A stretch of 64,000 nt of DNA from IMG/VR virus record IMGVR_UViG_3300042890_002891, positions 1-64,000 of that record. One strand, 5' to 3'. The translations under genes and the position numbers were made by a program. The notes beneath the pieces are model-generated. The model had not been told where the DNA came from and made no database searches. It saw only the letters and a list, made by a program, of their open reading frames with translations. Positions 16,568-32,000 of this stretch are shown piece after piece. Every line of letters begins with the position of its first letter. The first letter of the stretch is position 1. This DNA is from a virus.

Positions 16568-19500
16568 ATGGCACGCACCACTAGACAAACAGTTGTATTT
16601 GGCGTTGAAGACTGGAAACGCATCTATCAGACCTTTAGAGAAGCTGACTTTCAAAGCTACGACTTTGAAACTTTGCGAAAAAGTTTTGTAGATTATCTTC
16701 GACAGTACTATCCTGAAACATTCAATGACTACATTGAAAGTTCAGAATTTATTGCATTACTAGACGTTGTTGCATTCATGGGTCAGGCAATGGCCTTCCG
16801 TAACGATCTGAACACCCGTGAAAATTACATAGACACGGCTGAGCGTAGAGACTCAGTGGTGCGCCTGGCCAACCTAGTGAGTTACACTGCCAAAAGAAAT
16901 ACGGCTGCTCAAGGTTACCTCAAAGTATTTTCAGTGCAGACCACTGAAAATGTCACAGACTTCAACGGGATTGACCTAGCCAACGTTACTATCAACTGGA
17001 ACGATCCTACCAATTTCAACTGGGCAGAACAATTCACAGCCATTTTAAACGCTGCTCTAGTGGACACTCAACGTGTGGGTCGTCCAGGCAATCGTCAAGA
17101 CATTGTGGGTGTAAACACATCTGAATATGCTATCAACCTGGTTCCAGGATTCTTGCCTGTGTTGCCATACAATGTTACTGTGGACGGCGTCAACATGCCG
17201 TTTGAAGCAGTAAATTCTACATCCGTGGGCCAAGACTACATCTACGAGCCTGCCCCTGTGGCCAACGGCATTTTTAATATCCTGTTCCGCAGCGACTCGC
17301 TGGGATTTGCAGCAGCCAATACTGGCTATTTCTTTTATTTCAAACAAGGTGTGTTGCAAAGTCAAGATTTTAATCTGGCAGAACGAATCAGTAATCGCAC
17401 AGTCAACATCAACATTGAAGGGGTTAACAATGAAGACCGCTGGGTGTTCCAGTTGGACAATGTGGGTACTGTTGTAAGCCAGTGGCAATATGTAGAATCA
17501 GTTTTTGCTGCGGCAGCAGAACAGTTAACACCTGATCAACGCAAATTGTTTTCCACAACATCAAGAACCAACGATCAGATCACTTTGACATTCGGTGATG
17601 GTGTGTTTTCTGCTATTCCAGTGGGACTGTTCCGTGCTTATGTTCGTGCATCCAACGGCCTGCAATACATTATCAATCCTGAAGAAATGCAGAGTGTAGT
17701 CTTGCCAATCAGCTACATCAGCAGAACTGGTCAGTTGCAAACAATCACATTCACCTGTGGCATCACCACTCCTGTCAGCAATGCGCAGGCCAGAGAAACT
17801 CTAGACGAAATCAAGCAACGTGCCCCTGCTAGATACTACACACAAAATCGCATGGTCAACGGTGAAGACTACAACAACTTTCCGTTTACCTTGTACAACT
17901 CAATTATCAAAAGCAAGGCCCTGAATCGTGCCAGCATTGGTACCAGTCGATATCTTGACCTGGTGGACAACACAGGCAAATACAGTTCAACCAATATTTT
18001 TGGATCCGACGGTGCCTTGTGGGAACAAAATCAACTGCCCACGTTTGTATTCTCGTGGTTGAATCGCAATGACATTGCTAGCGTAATCACCAACCAGATA
18101 CAACCACTGTTAATTACCAACGGTTTTACGCAATTCTATTATGCAAATTTTCCAAGACCAAACCTGGCGGTACTCAACATCACTTGGAATCAAAGTACCA
18201 CAATGGCCAATGAAACCACTGGCTATTTTGTAAATGCCACTGGTGGTCCTGTTCCGATTGGCACCTTTTCTAGCAACAACACAAAATATATTCAAGTAGG
18301 TAGCCTGGTAAAGTTTGCTGCACCTGCTGGCTACTATTTTGATGCCAACAATAGACTCAAACTAGGAACTCCGGTTCGTGCAGACGAAACACTGACCATC
18401 TGGGCCAGTCCAAGCATTATTGTTTTGAATGGTACCAATCAGGGTCAGGGCAACTTTGACAACGGAACCGGCCCAGTTACACTCAATAATTTTGTGCCCA
18501 CAGGAGCAATACCTGTGTCCGTAATTCCGTTACTGGTCACAGATATTCCGGCCAGCCTTGAATCGTCAATTGCTGATCAGATTTTGTTGTTTAGAAACTT
18601 TGGACTTGGCTATGATAATACCACACAGACCTGGTATCTGATTACATCCAATAATCTTGCCGTCAATGCGGACTTTAGTCTGGCCGACGCACAAGATACA
18701 TCGGGCACAGGCCAAGATGCAAGCTGGGTTATTCAATGCCTGACAGATGGCCTCAGCTATACGGTGACCAGCCGTTCACTAATATACAACTTTGGATCTG
18801 TGCTGCAAACAAGATTTTTCTTTGAATCGGGACAACGCATTTATGACACTCGCACAGGTACAACAATCAGCGACTTTGTTAAAGTGTTGAGAACCAACAG
18901 CTTGCCTGATTCCAATCAACCCCTGCCGGGCGACATCAGTCTTTCTATCATTGGTCAGCCAGTTGAGTCAGACGGATATGTCGACGACTATCAAGTGATT
19001 GTCAGTTATCAAGATGTTGATAGTGATGGGGTAGCAGATGATCCTGATTTCTTTGATGAAATTGTAGCACCATTGGTTGTTCCTAATTCAAAATTGGTAT
19101 TCTTTGAAAAGACTGTGGACTTTGACAATTTACAACGTTATATTTTGGTTGAGCCAGGCCGCGTGGTCAGTGAATTTGCTACCAAGAATGATATTGAAGC
19201 AGTCAAGGGAGAATATGTAGCAGGACAAATTTTCTATGCCTACAATCAAGAAATTTATGTTGGACCCCTGGCCGGCCAGGTGGGTGCTTTTTATGAACTA
19301 GCGGTTAGTACAACATTTGTAAGATCACTTGTAGATGTATCGTCAGATTGGATTGCACGAATAGGCCGTCAAAGTTTGTATTTTCAATACAGACACAATG
19401 CTCCGTTGACTTCTCGTATTGACCCAGGGACTACCAACATCATTGACTTGTATGTGGTCACACAAAGCTATTATAATGCTTATCAAAACTGGATTAGAGA

Positions 19501-20008
19501 CACCACCGATACGGTGCCTAAACCTAGTGTGCCCACAATCAATGAGTTGTCAACCGCTTATCAAAATCTCAACAACTACAAGATGATTTCAGACAATGTG
19601 GTTGTAAATTCAGTGGTATTCAAGCCACTGTTTGGCGCCAAAGCAGCACAAGAACTCAGAGCCACAATCAAAGTTATTCGTGCAGCCAATTCAACAGCTA
19701 GCGAAAGTGAAATTAAAAATCTAGTAGTTGCCAACTTGAATGATTATTTTTCAATTGATATATGGGACTTTGGAGATACATTTTATTTCTCAGAACTTGC
19801 AGCCTACATCCACAGAAATATGGGCGGCATTGTGAGTTCTGTGGTACTAGTACCTCTGGACCCATTAAAGAGTTTTGGTGACCTGTATGAAATACGGTCA
19901 GCCCCAGATGAAATTTTTGTCAATGCTGCTGGCGTCAGTTCAGTAGAAGTGATCACAGCATTGACATCAACCAATCTTAGAACCGCACCAGGCAGTGGAG
20001 TAATTTAA
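16568..20008 (+). CDS. 6: Baseplate wedge protein gp6-like
   Basis: A 1146-residue protein. Its N-terminal 130 residues are the most recognisable: [40 protein letters not shown] and [20 protein letters not shown], the conserved start of gp6 in T4-type phages. A central gpJ-like region has [20 protein letters not shown] followed by [10 protein letters not shown], the hallmark of the P2 gpJ/gp6 fold. The C-terminal part includes [20 protein letters not shown]. gp6 forms the inner ring of the baseplate that reorganises on contraction. It is nearly twice the length of T4 gp6 (660 residues). It overlaps the next gene at TAATG. Confidence 0.9.
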   Translation: MARTTRQTVVFGVEDWKRIYQTFREADFQSYDFETLRKSFVDYLRQYYPETFNDYIESSEFIALLDVVAFMGQAMAFRNDLNTRENYIDTAERRDSVVRLANLVSYTAKRNTAAQGYLKVFSVQTTENVTDFNGIDLANVTINWNDPTNFNWAEQFTAILNAALVDTQRVGRPGNRQDIVGVNTSEYAINLVPGFLPVLPYNVTVDGVNMPFEAVNSTSVGQDYIYEPAPVANGIFNILFRSDSLGFAAANTGYFFYFKQGVLQSQDFNLAERISNRTVNINIEGVNNEDRWVFQLDNVGTVVSQWQYVESVFAAAAEQLTPDQRKLFSTTSRTNDQITLTFGDGVFSAIPVGLFRAYVRASNGLQYIINPEEMQSVVLPISYISRTGQLQTITFTCGITTPVSNAQARETLDEIKQRAPARYYTQNRMVNGEDYNNFPFTLYNSIIKSKALNRASIGTSRYLDLVDNTGKYSSTNIFGSDGALWEQNQLPTFVFSWLNRNDIASVITNQIQPLLITNGFTQFYYANFPRPNLAVLNITWNQSTTMANETTGYFVNATGGPVPIGTFSSNNTKYIQVGSLVKFAAPAGYYFDANNRLKLGTPVRADETLTIWASPSIIVLNGTNQGQGNFDNGTGPVTLNNFVPTGAIPVSVIPLLVTDIPASLESSIADQILLFRNFGLGYDNTTQTWYLITSNNLAVNADFSLADAQDTSGTGQDASWVIQCLTDGLSYTVTSRSLIYNFGSVLQTRFFFESGQRIYDTRTGTTISDFVKVLRTNSLPDSNQPLPGDISLSIIGQPVESDGYVDDYQVIVSYQDVDSDGVADDPDFFDEIVAPLVVPNSKLVFFEKTVDFDNLQRYILVEPGRVVSEFATKNDIEAVKGEYVAGQIFYAYNQEIYVGPLAGQVGAFYELAVSTTFVRSLVDVSSDWIARIGRQSLYFQYRHNAPLTSRIDPGTTNIIDLYVVTQSYYNAYQNWIRDTTDTVPKPSVPTINELSTAYQNLNNYKMISDNVVVNSVVFKPLFGAKAAQELRATIKVIRAANSTASESEIKNLVVANLNDYFSIDIWDFGDTFYFSELAAYIHRNMGGIVSSVVLVPLDPLKSFGDLYEIRSAPDEIFVNAAGVSSVEVITALTSTNLRTAPGSGVI

Positions 20009-23000
20009 TGGATAGAACAAGAACCGTAGATTTTCTACCACCAATATTTCAAACTGCTACCAACAAACAGTTTTTGGCAGCTACTCTGGATCAATTGGTT
20101 CAGGAGCCACAGTTTAAAAAGACACAAGGTTTTGTTGGTCGCAGAGTTGGCCCAGGTGTAAATCCCAATGACTATTATGTGATTGAGCCCAATGCCACCC
20201 GAGCAAATTATCAACTTGAACCAGGTGTAATCAGCCTAACTCCAGACACAACAGATATTTCTGATGCAATAACTTATCCTGGCATCACTGACGCACTGGC
20301 TCGCCAAGGTGCCAAGACAAACAACTCAGACAGATTGTATACCAGTGATTACTATACCTGGGATCCGTTTATTAGTTTTGACAAATTTGCAAACTACAGT
20401 CAATACTACTGGTTGCCGGCTGGTCCGTTGTCAGTGGACGTTGGTGCCACAGTAATTCCACTAACAGATAGTTTTAACATTACCCGCGGTCTAGATGTGT
20501 ATGAATTCTCAGGCGTTGCCGGTGAGAATCCCATCATCACTCTGGTTCGCGGTGGCAACTATGATTTTGTGGTGAATCAAGCTCCCAATGGATTTTTTAT
20601 ACAAACTGATCCTGGTGTCAACGGTCGCTTGCCTTATGCTCCTAATATCAGTTCAAGAGACGTACTTGGAGTGATCAACAACGGCGAAGACGCCGGCACA
20701 GTAACTTTTAATGTTCCGCTGAAAAACGCTCAGCAATTCTATTATGATCTAACACTGGTACCAACTACCCCAACAGCAGGACAAGTGGACTTGATAACTG
20801 ATTTGAAATTCAATCAGATCAACAACATATACCTGACAGAATTTTTAGCACAATATCCGTCGGGTATTGATGGCATCACAAATCTCAACGGACGCACAGT
20901 GGTGTTCACCAATCAGATTGCTGACCCAACCGACGGCGGCTGGTTGATCACTAGTCAATTTGACCCATTGGCTCAGATTCCCACCAACAATGGATTGCTA
21001 GGTAGTTTTGACACACAAGTATACGATCAAACAACGCCAATTCTTAATGTTGACACACGATATAGTGTTTGGGCAATACAATACCAGTATGACAATGATG
21101 GAAATGCCATCCTGCAATTGTCATCAATAACACAGTGCCCACTGCTGAATAAATTTATCGTGATGTTTGGGACCCAATGGGCAGGAACTCAGTGGTATCG
21201 TGATGCAGAAGGATACTTTGAAGAAATACCATTGCTCACAGCAATCAAAGATCTGCTGTGGTATCAAGATGGAACCAACCCAGAAATTTTTGGTCAGATT
21301 CGACTGATTGATCAGAGTCAGGTCGAAACACTGAACATAGTAACTGACATCCTTGGCAAGAAAAATTATGTTGCACCCAACGGCGTGGTGTTTACCAACA
21401 ATCTCAAAGTTATCTTTAGAGGCAGTGTTGTTCCTGCCGGTTATCAGAATCAAACCTATTATGTGGCCGGAGTAGGCACAGCCATACAACTGTTGCCAAT
21501 CACTGATTATGTTACTCCAGAGACCTACACCAAAAGCGCCACGGTGCCGTTTGATTCGTTGCCGTTTGACATAGGCAACTTTGATGCCAGCCTAAATCAA
21601 CCTCTGGTGCCTGATTATCTTACCATTGCACTGGATAGTCCTGATCGTAATGCCTGGACCAGATCTAATCGTTGGTTTCATATTGACGTCATCAATGCAT
21701 CTGCAGAATACAACAACACAGTTCCACTAATAGACAATGCGTTTCGTGCCAAGCGACCTATCTTGGAATTCCGTGGTGGCACAAGATTGTTTGGCATGGG
21801 AACTCAGGCCAAGACACCAGTCAACATCATAGATTTTCAAACAACCGACGCTTTGTCAACTATCAACGGCACCATTGGATACGCAGTTGACGGATATTCG
21901 TTTATTTCTGGAAGTCGAGTGATCTTTGCAGCAGACAACGACCCGCAGGTTCGCAACAAAATTTATCTAGTGGAGTTTATCACTCCCAGCACAGATGGCA
22001 GCACGTTGATACTCCAACCAGTTATTAATCTAGTGCCTGCATCTGACGCAGATGTCTTGATTGATCAATGCACGGTTTGCTCAAGCGGCAACACTTTGCA
22101 AGGAACAAGTTTTTTCTACGATGGTGTTCAATGGATCACAGCACAAGAAAAAACATCAGTTAACCAGGCACCTCTATTTGATGTTTATGATCAAGATGAC
22201 TTTAGTCTTGGTAATCGGGCAGTCTATCCTAGTTCGACGTTTGTAGGCAGCAAATTGTTCAGTTATGCTGTGGGATCAGGAGTTGAAGATACTGTATTGG
22301 GATTTGCTCTAAGATACCTCAGCATCAACAATGTGGGTGACATTGTGTTTGACAATAACTTTTACACAGACACATTTATTCATGTAGACAACAATGTCAG
22401 CACTGAAAATCCCGTCAGCATTGGATTTGTTCGTCAATACGCTGATAGAACAGTGTATGAAAAAGAAATTGGTTGGCAACGTGCTGCAACCAAAAGTTTA
22501 ATTTATCAACAATTTAGTTTTACATCAGTTGTTGACACACCCTTGGTACTTGATGTGGCTGTGGTTCCAACAGGAATCGTGCCCAGTGTTAAAATTTATG
22601 TAGGTAGTGTTTTCCAGGACCCCACAGCGTATACCTTTACCACAACTGCCAATACTACCACAATTACATTTAACAGCAACATTGTTATAGTACCTGGCGA
22701 TGTTGTTGAAGTGCTGGCCCTAAGTGATCAAATTAGTTCTGTGGGCTTTTATCAAGTTCCTGTCAATCTTGAAAACAACCCATTGAACGGCAACTCAGCA
22801 AACTTTACACTGGGCACAGTAAGAACACACTACGAAAGCATTGCACAGAATCTAGTGGCATTGACTGGCAAAGTCAACGGTGCCAACAACACACGCGATC
22901 TTGGTAATATTATTCCTTATGGTCTGAATATTCTGCAGCAAAGTTCGCCAATGACTCTGGCCGGTTATTTCTTACGTAAACCTGAATACGAAATTTTTGC

Positions 23001-26000
23001 TGCTCTTTCATACAACTCAAGAGAATACGAAAAATTCAAAGCACAATTGTTGAACACAGCAGTGACCAATGATTATGTCAATCTCACTGTGCCAGAAATA
23101 CTCACAGCAGTAATTTCTGACATCACACTTGGCCGTACCAGCAGCAATCCATTTTATTGGAGTGACATGTTGCCTACCGGCAGTGTGTACACACAACTAC
23201 AAACCACAGTAACGCCAATTTCTACAGCGGTATTTGACACCACACAGGTGTACAATTATACTTCAGCCAACTATCTTGGACTGCTGGTCTATGTAAATGA
23301 TATTTTATTGACTCGAGATATTGGTTATGTGGTTGCCACAGATGGCCCTAGAATTACTATCACAGTGCCACTGGCAGTGGGAGATGTAGTTGTCATACAA
23401 GAATATTCCGCAACCTACGGCAGCTATGTGCCAAACACTCCTACCAAATTAGGCCTGTATCCAGCATATATTCCAGAAATTTTTCTTGATGAAACTTACG
23501 TAAATCCAGTTTTTGTTATTCGCGGACACGACGGATCTATTACCAGAGCATTTGGTGATTTCCGTGATGCATTGCTGCTGGAGTTTGAGACCAGAATCTA
23601 TAACAACCTTAAACTAGACGGTAATCCTGTGCCCTTGATTACAGCTGAAGTTGTGCCTGGACAATTCCGTACTACTGATTATACACTTGGTGAGATAACA
23701 GACATTCTTAGCGAAGATTTTCTGACCTGGGTTGGCTGGAACAAACTAGACTACAAAACACAAGATTATCAACAGAACAATCAATTCACCTGGAATTATT
23801 CCACAGCGTCAAACAAGTTGACTGTTAACCAGCCGCTGGTGGTAGGTGCCTGGCGCGGACTTTACAATTATTTCTACGATACAATTTATCCAAACACTAG
23901 ACCCTGGGAGATGTTGGGTTTTAGTGTTATACCTGTATGGTGGGAAGACGAATATGGACCAGCCCCTTACACTTCGGGCAACTTGGTGCTCTGGGAAGAC
24001 CTAGCAGCAGGCCTGGTTAGAGATCCTGTGGCTCCGTATGTGCTGCCAGAATACGTTCGTCCCGGGCTGACAGATGTGATTCCGTCTGGCAGCGAAGGTG
24101 CCTTGTTGAGTCCCATGCAAGTGATGGTAGGCAATTTCAACAGCAATGACTTCCGCAAGAGCTGGGTGGTAGGGGATGATGGTCCGGTAGAAAACGCCTG
24201 GCGTACCTCCAGTGCATATCCATTTGCTGCCATGCGACTGTTGGCCCTGACTCGCCCAGCAGAATTTTTCTCATTGTTTGCCGACAGAGATCTTTATCGA
24301 TTTGACACGTCTATCAACCAGTATCTCTACAATGGACGTTATAGACTAGACGCCAATGGTATTGAAGTGTATGGCAACGGCGTCAGCAAGGCCAGTTATA
24401 TTGATTGGATTGTGGACTTTAACCGTGTGAGCGGAATTAATTCTACCACTGCTCTCACAGCTGATCTTAAAAATCTTGACGTGAGACTGTGCTACAGAAT
24501 GGCATCGTTTACTGGTAAAAATCTCCTGGAAATTTACACTGAAAAATCCAGTCCCAACAGTCTGAACTCAACTCTGTTGCTGCCGGACGAAAGCTACAAT
24601 CTCTTGTTCTACAAGAATGTGCCATTTGCTCAACTCACATACTCAAGTGTGATTGTTCAAAGCACAACCACAGGCTGGGCAGTGTATGGCTACAACATGA
24701 CTCAGCCATACTTCAGTATATTGCAAAGTCTAATCAATGGCAATTTAGCAACTATTTCAGCCGGCGGTAGTACGGTGCGTGTTCCTGTGGAATACAGCAA
24801 CAATGTGGTTCAAATACCATATGGCTATGTGTTTACCAATCGCACTCTTGTGGCAGACTTTTTACTAAGCTATGGCGCATTATTGCGGAGTCAAGGCCTA
24901 TCATTTAATATATTGGAAAACGGATACGTGCTAGACTGGAACCAGATGGTCAGCGAGTTCCTGTACTGGAGCAATCAGGGCTGGACCGACGGTGCTATCG
25001 TCAATCTCAACCCCGGTGCATCCCAACTAGTAGTAGAACGTGCCGGAGCAGTGGTTGATAGCATTGCTGTTCAAACTGCTGAAAACATGATACTCAATGC
25101 AGATCGTAAACCGTTCAATGCTAGAGATCTTGTGATTGAACGTAGTGACAACCGTTTTGCTGTGCGTAGTGTGACCAACGAAACCATCAACTTCTTGAAC
25201 ATCAAGTTTACCAGTTACGAAAATATGGTTGTGCTGGACAATGTGAGTATTTTTGCAGACTTGATATATCAGCCAATTACCGGTGCAAGACAAGACCGTG
25301 TGAAATTGGTTGGAACAACCACAACTGAGTGGAACGGCCAGCTGAATGCACAAGGATTTGTTCTCAACCAGGACAACATCAAGCCCTGGAGTCAGAACGT
25401 CAAGTATGCTCGCGGCGAGATTGTAGAGTACAAAAACTTTTATTACAGTGCAATTGACATTGTTCAGCCCAGCTCCAAGTTTGATTTCAACGAATGGACC
25501 ATTTCGGACTATACCAAAATACAACAAGGTCTACTGCCCAATTTGGCCAACAAGAGCAATCAACTGGCCAACAGCTACAACACATACACCGCCAATCTTG
25601 AACAGAATCAAGACTTGTTTTCATATGGCTTGATTGGATTCAAACCTAGACAATACATGGTTTCCTTGAATCTTGACAGCACTAGCCAGGTCAATCTGTA
25701 TCAACAGTTCCTGGGCACCAAAGGCACTGTTAGAGCAGCTGAACTATTTTCGTTTGCTGATCTGGGCCGCGGCCCTGCACAGTATGATATCTATGAAAAC
25801 TGGGCAGTGCTGAGAGCCACATATGGTGCCAATGCCAATCGTAGTTTCTACGAATTGCAATTGAACGAAGCCTTGCTTGGAGCAAACCCCAGCTTGATAC
25901 AAGTGGTACAGCCAGGAGAAACCAGCGAAGCCGATCAAACAGTATTGTTGAGCAACTTGTGGAAACAAAGCTACAAGATACCTAGCACTGATATTCTTAC

Positions 26001-29000
26001 AACCACAACAGTCAACCCAACTGATGTGGCCCTGCCAGGTGCCGGCTATGTTAATCTTGATGACATTGACATTACTATATTTGATATCACCAACACAGCA
26101 AGTCTGGATGCAAATCTTGATCAAATTGGTGTAGGAACAGTTATCTGGGTGGCCAAGATTAACGACTACGACTGGAACATCTATCGAACAAGCCAGGTTC
26201 CTGGTTATATTTCTTCAGTAAGCAGCAATCTTGATGGAACCGCGGTGTTGACATTTACTGTACCACATGGCATCACAGTTGGCCGTCAGGTTGTGGTAAG
26301 ATTTTTCTCCATAGAAGTTGATGGAGTGTACCGAGTAATCAATGTACCCAACATTACTCAAATTGTTGTTGATTTTTCTTTTGCGAATGGTGGCCAGCTT
26401 GTGGCCACAGGAACTGGCATTGGATTTGTGCTGCAAACTCAGCGTGTGGCACAAGCCAGCGACATAATAACCTTGCCATATGCCAATGACTTATTGCCAG
26501 GCAACAAGGTATGGGTCGACAACAACGGTGCCGGCCTATGGGAAGTATTAGAAAAACAAATAGTATTTTCTTCTGCAACAGAAATAACAGCAACGAATCC
26601 TGTGACCAACAGCAAGTTTGGGCAAAGCGTAGCTCAAGCCAAGAGCAACTTGTATGCTATTGTTGGTAGTCCTGCATATAGCCAAGGCTACGGCGATGGT
26701 GCATTATATACCTATGTTCGCACATCATCTGCTCCGTTTACTGAAAATTCAACACTAGAACTTGATGGCGCTGTAGATACTGTGGGCTTTGGATCCAGTG
26801 TCAGCATTGGCAATCAAACATGGCAAGCAGTGGGCGCACCAGCAAGTTACAACAACAGAGGATACGCATCAGCTGTATATCGCCAACCAGATTCAGCAAG
26901 TTTTATCAATGCCAATCTGCTAACAGTGCCAGACATTAGAGATCTAGCATTGCCAGCAGAATTTGGATATAGTGTTGCTGTCAGTCCTGACGAACACTGG
27001 ATGTATATTGGTGCGCCGGGTATCAACAAAGTATTTGCGTACGGGTTGGTTGAAGTTGAAAATCAATCAGTTGCGTATGTGGCTGATGGTCAACAATTTA
27101 CATTTAACTTCAGCGATCATATAATAATTGATACCGGCTATGACCAACAACTTATTGTGGTGTTGAACAATACACTGTTGACATACGGAGTAGACTATTC
27201 TCAAACAGCAACAAACATTGTGTTTGCTGCCGCTCCTGCAAAAGATCTGGTCTTGAAGATTGTTCGTAGAACTCAGTATTCTTACACCGGCAACGGATCA
27301 ACCACACTGTTCTCACTAAACGAATACCTGTATTCTGCTACCAATATCTACAGTTTCAAAGTTACGGTCAACAGTGTGTTGCAACGTCCAGGCATTGATT
27401 ATGATTTTGATTACGACGATAGTACTGTTGTTGACAGAGACTTGATATTCTTTACTGCACCCAGCAACGGAGCAACAATCACGGTTGCAACACAGAGTTA
27501 TTTTGTTTTTGTTGACACTATTGAATTCACACAACAAGTAACGGCATCAATATCAGGAACCACACTAACAGTGTCTAGTGTACAACCAGGAGCATCAGCA
27601 CTTACTGTGGGCATGAACCTAAGCGGTGCAGGCCTGGCTCAAGGAACAAAAATCACAGCGTTGTTGACAGGCACCGGGGCCGCAGGAACATATCAGGTAA
27701 ACGTCAATCAAACTGTAGCTTCCACTACGATTACTGCTAGACTAGGTGACTCTGCCAGATTTGGCGAAAGTTTGAGTTGTACCACTGATGGCCGTCAGGT
27801 CATGGTTGGCACACCAAATGACTATTACAATGCAACTACTGATGCTGGTGCAGTATATGTATTTGATCGTGCGGTGCAGAATTTTGTTGTAACCAATGCG
27901 GCAACGCTGATCTATAAGGTCGACGGAACTCTAATTGAGCCAACATCTGTAATTCTAAACAATTCATTCTTGACCAATACCGAAGGAAATGTCACAGGAA
28001 CTTTCACCGTGAGTCGAGATATCAACACCGGTGTTAGAAATACTGTCACAATTGATACACCACTGGCAGTGGGCGACATAATTGAAATTGAAGTAAACAA
28101 ATTTAATCTGCTGCAGATTGTTGGCGCCATTGCTCCGTTCCAGAGTGCTAATTTTGGCGCTGCTATTGACCTGTGCAAAAGCAATTGCAGCTTGTACGTG
28201 GGTGCACCACAAGATGGATCAGTACTGCCTGCTGCAGGCTTGGTCCAGCGCAATGTAAATCAAAGTCGAGTGTACGGTATAACAGCCAGTACCAATCCTG
28301 GCCCTCGGTTGATTCCTGGTGAAACAATTAGAATCAATGACCAGGAGGTTGCATTATCTCAGCCAGTGGCCTGGAACAGCGCATCGACATACACAGTGGA
28401 TACCATTGTTGATTATGGACTGAGTCTCTACATTTCAATCAGATCAGTACCAACAGGAACAGCACTATCTAACACCACATACTGGCAACCCAGCAGCTGG
28501 ACAGCAGTGCTAGCACAAGACATCAACAGTGCAGGCATAGACAACGTTGTGGCCACTGCTGGCGTAGCAGGCACAGCCAACTATGGCCTGATAACAATTG
28601 CTGTTAAAAATATTTTGGCAGCTGATGCTGGCAACCGACTCACAGTGTTGCCCGGACTGGTTGGAACCACATTCCAACGCCTGGTATTTGAAACATTTGC
28701 ATACACTCAAACTGTTGAAAGCCCAGCACCTGCAGCATATGCCGGATTTGGATCAGCAGTAAACATTGATTCGTTTGCTACCACTCTCACAGTGGGTGCT
28801 CCTCGTGGCAATCTGTATCGTCCAAATACGTTTGATGCTGGAACCACGTACTTTGATAGTCGAACCACAACAATAAGTGGTCCATTGACACAAAGTGGCG
28901 TGGTATACACTTATGATTATTTGCCCAGTGCCAGCGATTCAATCGGCAATCCGGGTAAATTTGCATTTGGTCAACAAATATATGATCAACGAGTACAAGA

Positions 29001-32000
29001 ACTAGATCTGTTTGGAACATCCATTGATTATACCAACGGCGTATTGTTGATTGGTAGTCCAGGCAGTGACATTGACGACAGTACTCAGAGCGAGCTGGAT
29101 TATGGTCGGGTTGCTGTGTTTAGAAATCTCACACTGACTCCGGCCTGGACAACAATACACCAACAGTTGCCTGTGGTGGATGTCAAGTTGGTCAATTCAG
29201 TATTCACATATGATCGTGTCACTGGTGCAAAAACCAATTTCTTTGATTTCTTTGATCCTTTGCAGGGCAAAATCCTCGGTGCTGCACGAGAAAATATCAA
29301 CTATATTGGTGCAGTAGATCCTGCGGCCTACAATGTGGGACCAGTCAACAACTATGGCAGAATCTGGGGACAAGTACATGTGGGAGAAATTTGGTGGGAC
29401 ACCAACAATGTTCGTTTTATTGATCCAAATCAAGACAGCATTGTGTATGCGGCACGCCGCTGGGGCCAAGTGTTTCCAGGATCCACAGTAGATGTATATC
29501 AATGGGTGGCCAGCAGCCAACCGCCTGCAACTTACGCCGGCGAAGGTACTCCTAGAAGTCTGGTCAGTTACGATTTGTCAACTGGACTAAATCTTGATGG
29601 GCTTTTCACCACAACATATTATTTCTGGGTCCGCGGCATTACATCAATTGACACTAATGCAGGAAAAACGCTCAGCACCACTGGCGTTGCCAGATACATT
29701 GAAGAACCTCGTAGTTCGGGTATTCCGTATGTGGCGTTTGTTAGTCCCAGTGCCACTGCTATCTATAATGCAGTCAATGATATTTCTGCACAAGATACTA
29801 TTTTGAGCATTGAGTTTGATAGAGAATACACCGACGACAACGTTCACGTGGAATACAGCCTGATTCCAGAAAATCGTGCCGATGGATTCTTGCCAGATAA
29901 TTTGTATCTCAAATTCCAGGATTCTTTGTGCGGTGTTAATACTGTTGGTGCCAAGGTACCGGACCCAAATCTAAGTCCGGCCAACAGCTACGGTGTTCAG
30001 TTCAGACCACGTCAGTCAATGTTTGCTAACAGATTCCTGGCACTAGAAAATTATTTTGTAAGAGTCAACAGTGTGCTTGTACAATTTCCTATCTCAGAAA
30101 CTCGCAGTTTTACCTTGTTGAATTCCAGCGAACCAGAGCCAACTGCGGGCACAGGAGCCTGGGACAAACGTGTGGCCAATCTTGAAGAACTCAGCTATCA
30201 AGATTTTGCCATAGTACCTGTGGGTTACAAGTATCTGGTTGCAGCTGATTCTGCGCAAAATGGTTTATGGACCATATACAGCGTTACCACAACAAAAACG
30301 TTTGCATCGTTGATGCTGGTGCGAGTACAAAATTACGACACCCGCAAATACTGGAGTTACATTGACTGGTATCTGATTGGTTACAATCAGAGCAGTCAGA
30401 TAGTAGCCGAAGTACTGGTCTATAGTAGTCTTGACACACTTAGTATATACACCGTTCCTGTTGGTGCCAGTGTAAGAGTCACGGCCAATGCCCAAGGTAA
30501 ATGGGAAATTTATCTACGAACTGACACTGGTTGGGATCGAGTAGGCCTGCAGGATGGCACCATTGCTATTGCTGCCGAACTGTGGGATTATCAACTGGGA
30601 CGCTTTGGGTTTGACTCTGAAGTGTTTGATGCGCAATATTTTGATCAAGAACCAGTGATAGAAACTCGCAAAATTATTCAAGCCATCAATCAAGAATTGC
30701 TGATCGGCGAATTGTTGATTGAACGAAACAAAGCTCTAATACTGATGTTTAACTTTGTGCTCAGTGAATTTGAAGCCCCTGACTGGTTGAGCAAAACCAG
30801 CTTGGTTGATGTTGATCACAAGATCCGTCAACTGTTGCCATTCCAGACTTATCAACGTGACAATCAAGACTTTGTGGTGGACTATATCAAAGAAGTCAAA
30901 CCATATCATGTGCATATCCGCGAGACCAATCTAATATACGATGGTTCTGACGTTTATCAAGGCACTATGACTGACTTTGACGTTCCGAGTTTTTACAACA
31001 CTATACAAATTCCAAATCAGTTCATGAGTCCAGTGTTAACACCATACACTCAAAGCACTGCGGTGGGCACCGGCACATCAAACACCTACAGTGATACAGC
31101 ACCCAACAGTCTGGTATGGCAAACAGAGCCTTGGAAATTCTGGTATAACAACTATACTCTAAGCATTCAAGACATTGTGGTTGTAGACGGCGGCGTTGGA
31201 TATACCGATCCTCCTATTGCCACAGTTACTGGAGATTGTTTGATACAGGCTACCATGACTGTGGACGTTAACAGCGCAGGAAAAATTACTGGAGTAATTA
31301 TAACTGAGCCCGGAGCCGGTTACCTGACCACAGCACTGATAGAATTGTCAGGCGGCAATGGTGTGGGTGGCAGAATTGTTGCAGTAATGGGCAATGGACT
31401 GGTACGCAGCATCAACACCACAATCAAGTTTGACAGATATCAATATGTGAGTACCATCCTAGATTGGGAACCAACAGTTCAGTACGACAACGGAACTTTG
31501 GTTCGATATGACAACAGAGTATGGGAAGCCAGCAATGCCGACTCAAGTGCAGTGCAATCTGTAACGTTTGATCCTGAACAATGGACCCTGGTCAGTGCAT
31601 CTACCCTGTCCGGCGTGGATAGAACCATGGGTCTGTATGTGCCTACTGCCAATGAACCTGGGCTAGATTTACCCTTGTTGATTGATGGTATTGATTATCC
31701 AGGTGTGCAAGTTACAGCACCCACATTTGATCAGAACTCAGGATTTGATGTTGGAAATTTTGACATCAATCCGTTTGATAATATTGCATATGGCCCCGAG
31801 GGTCTTCCTACATATGATCCTGCAATTCTAGATGCCATCTACGAAAGTCGTTTTGTTGATATCTATCTTGGCACAAGACCCTATGATGTAAATGTGGTTG
31901 GCGGCGAATTTGTTGGTCCTTATGAAAGCCATGCTCCGGAAGAACTGATACCTGGCTCAGAATACGACACACTAGATTTCCGTGTGTACACTCGCCCCGG

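Noticed and set aside
25027-25527. 166-residue minus-strand open frame inside the giant gene
   Set aside because: No start context and no recognisable domain; the plus-strand frame is continuous and has clear protein features.
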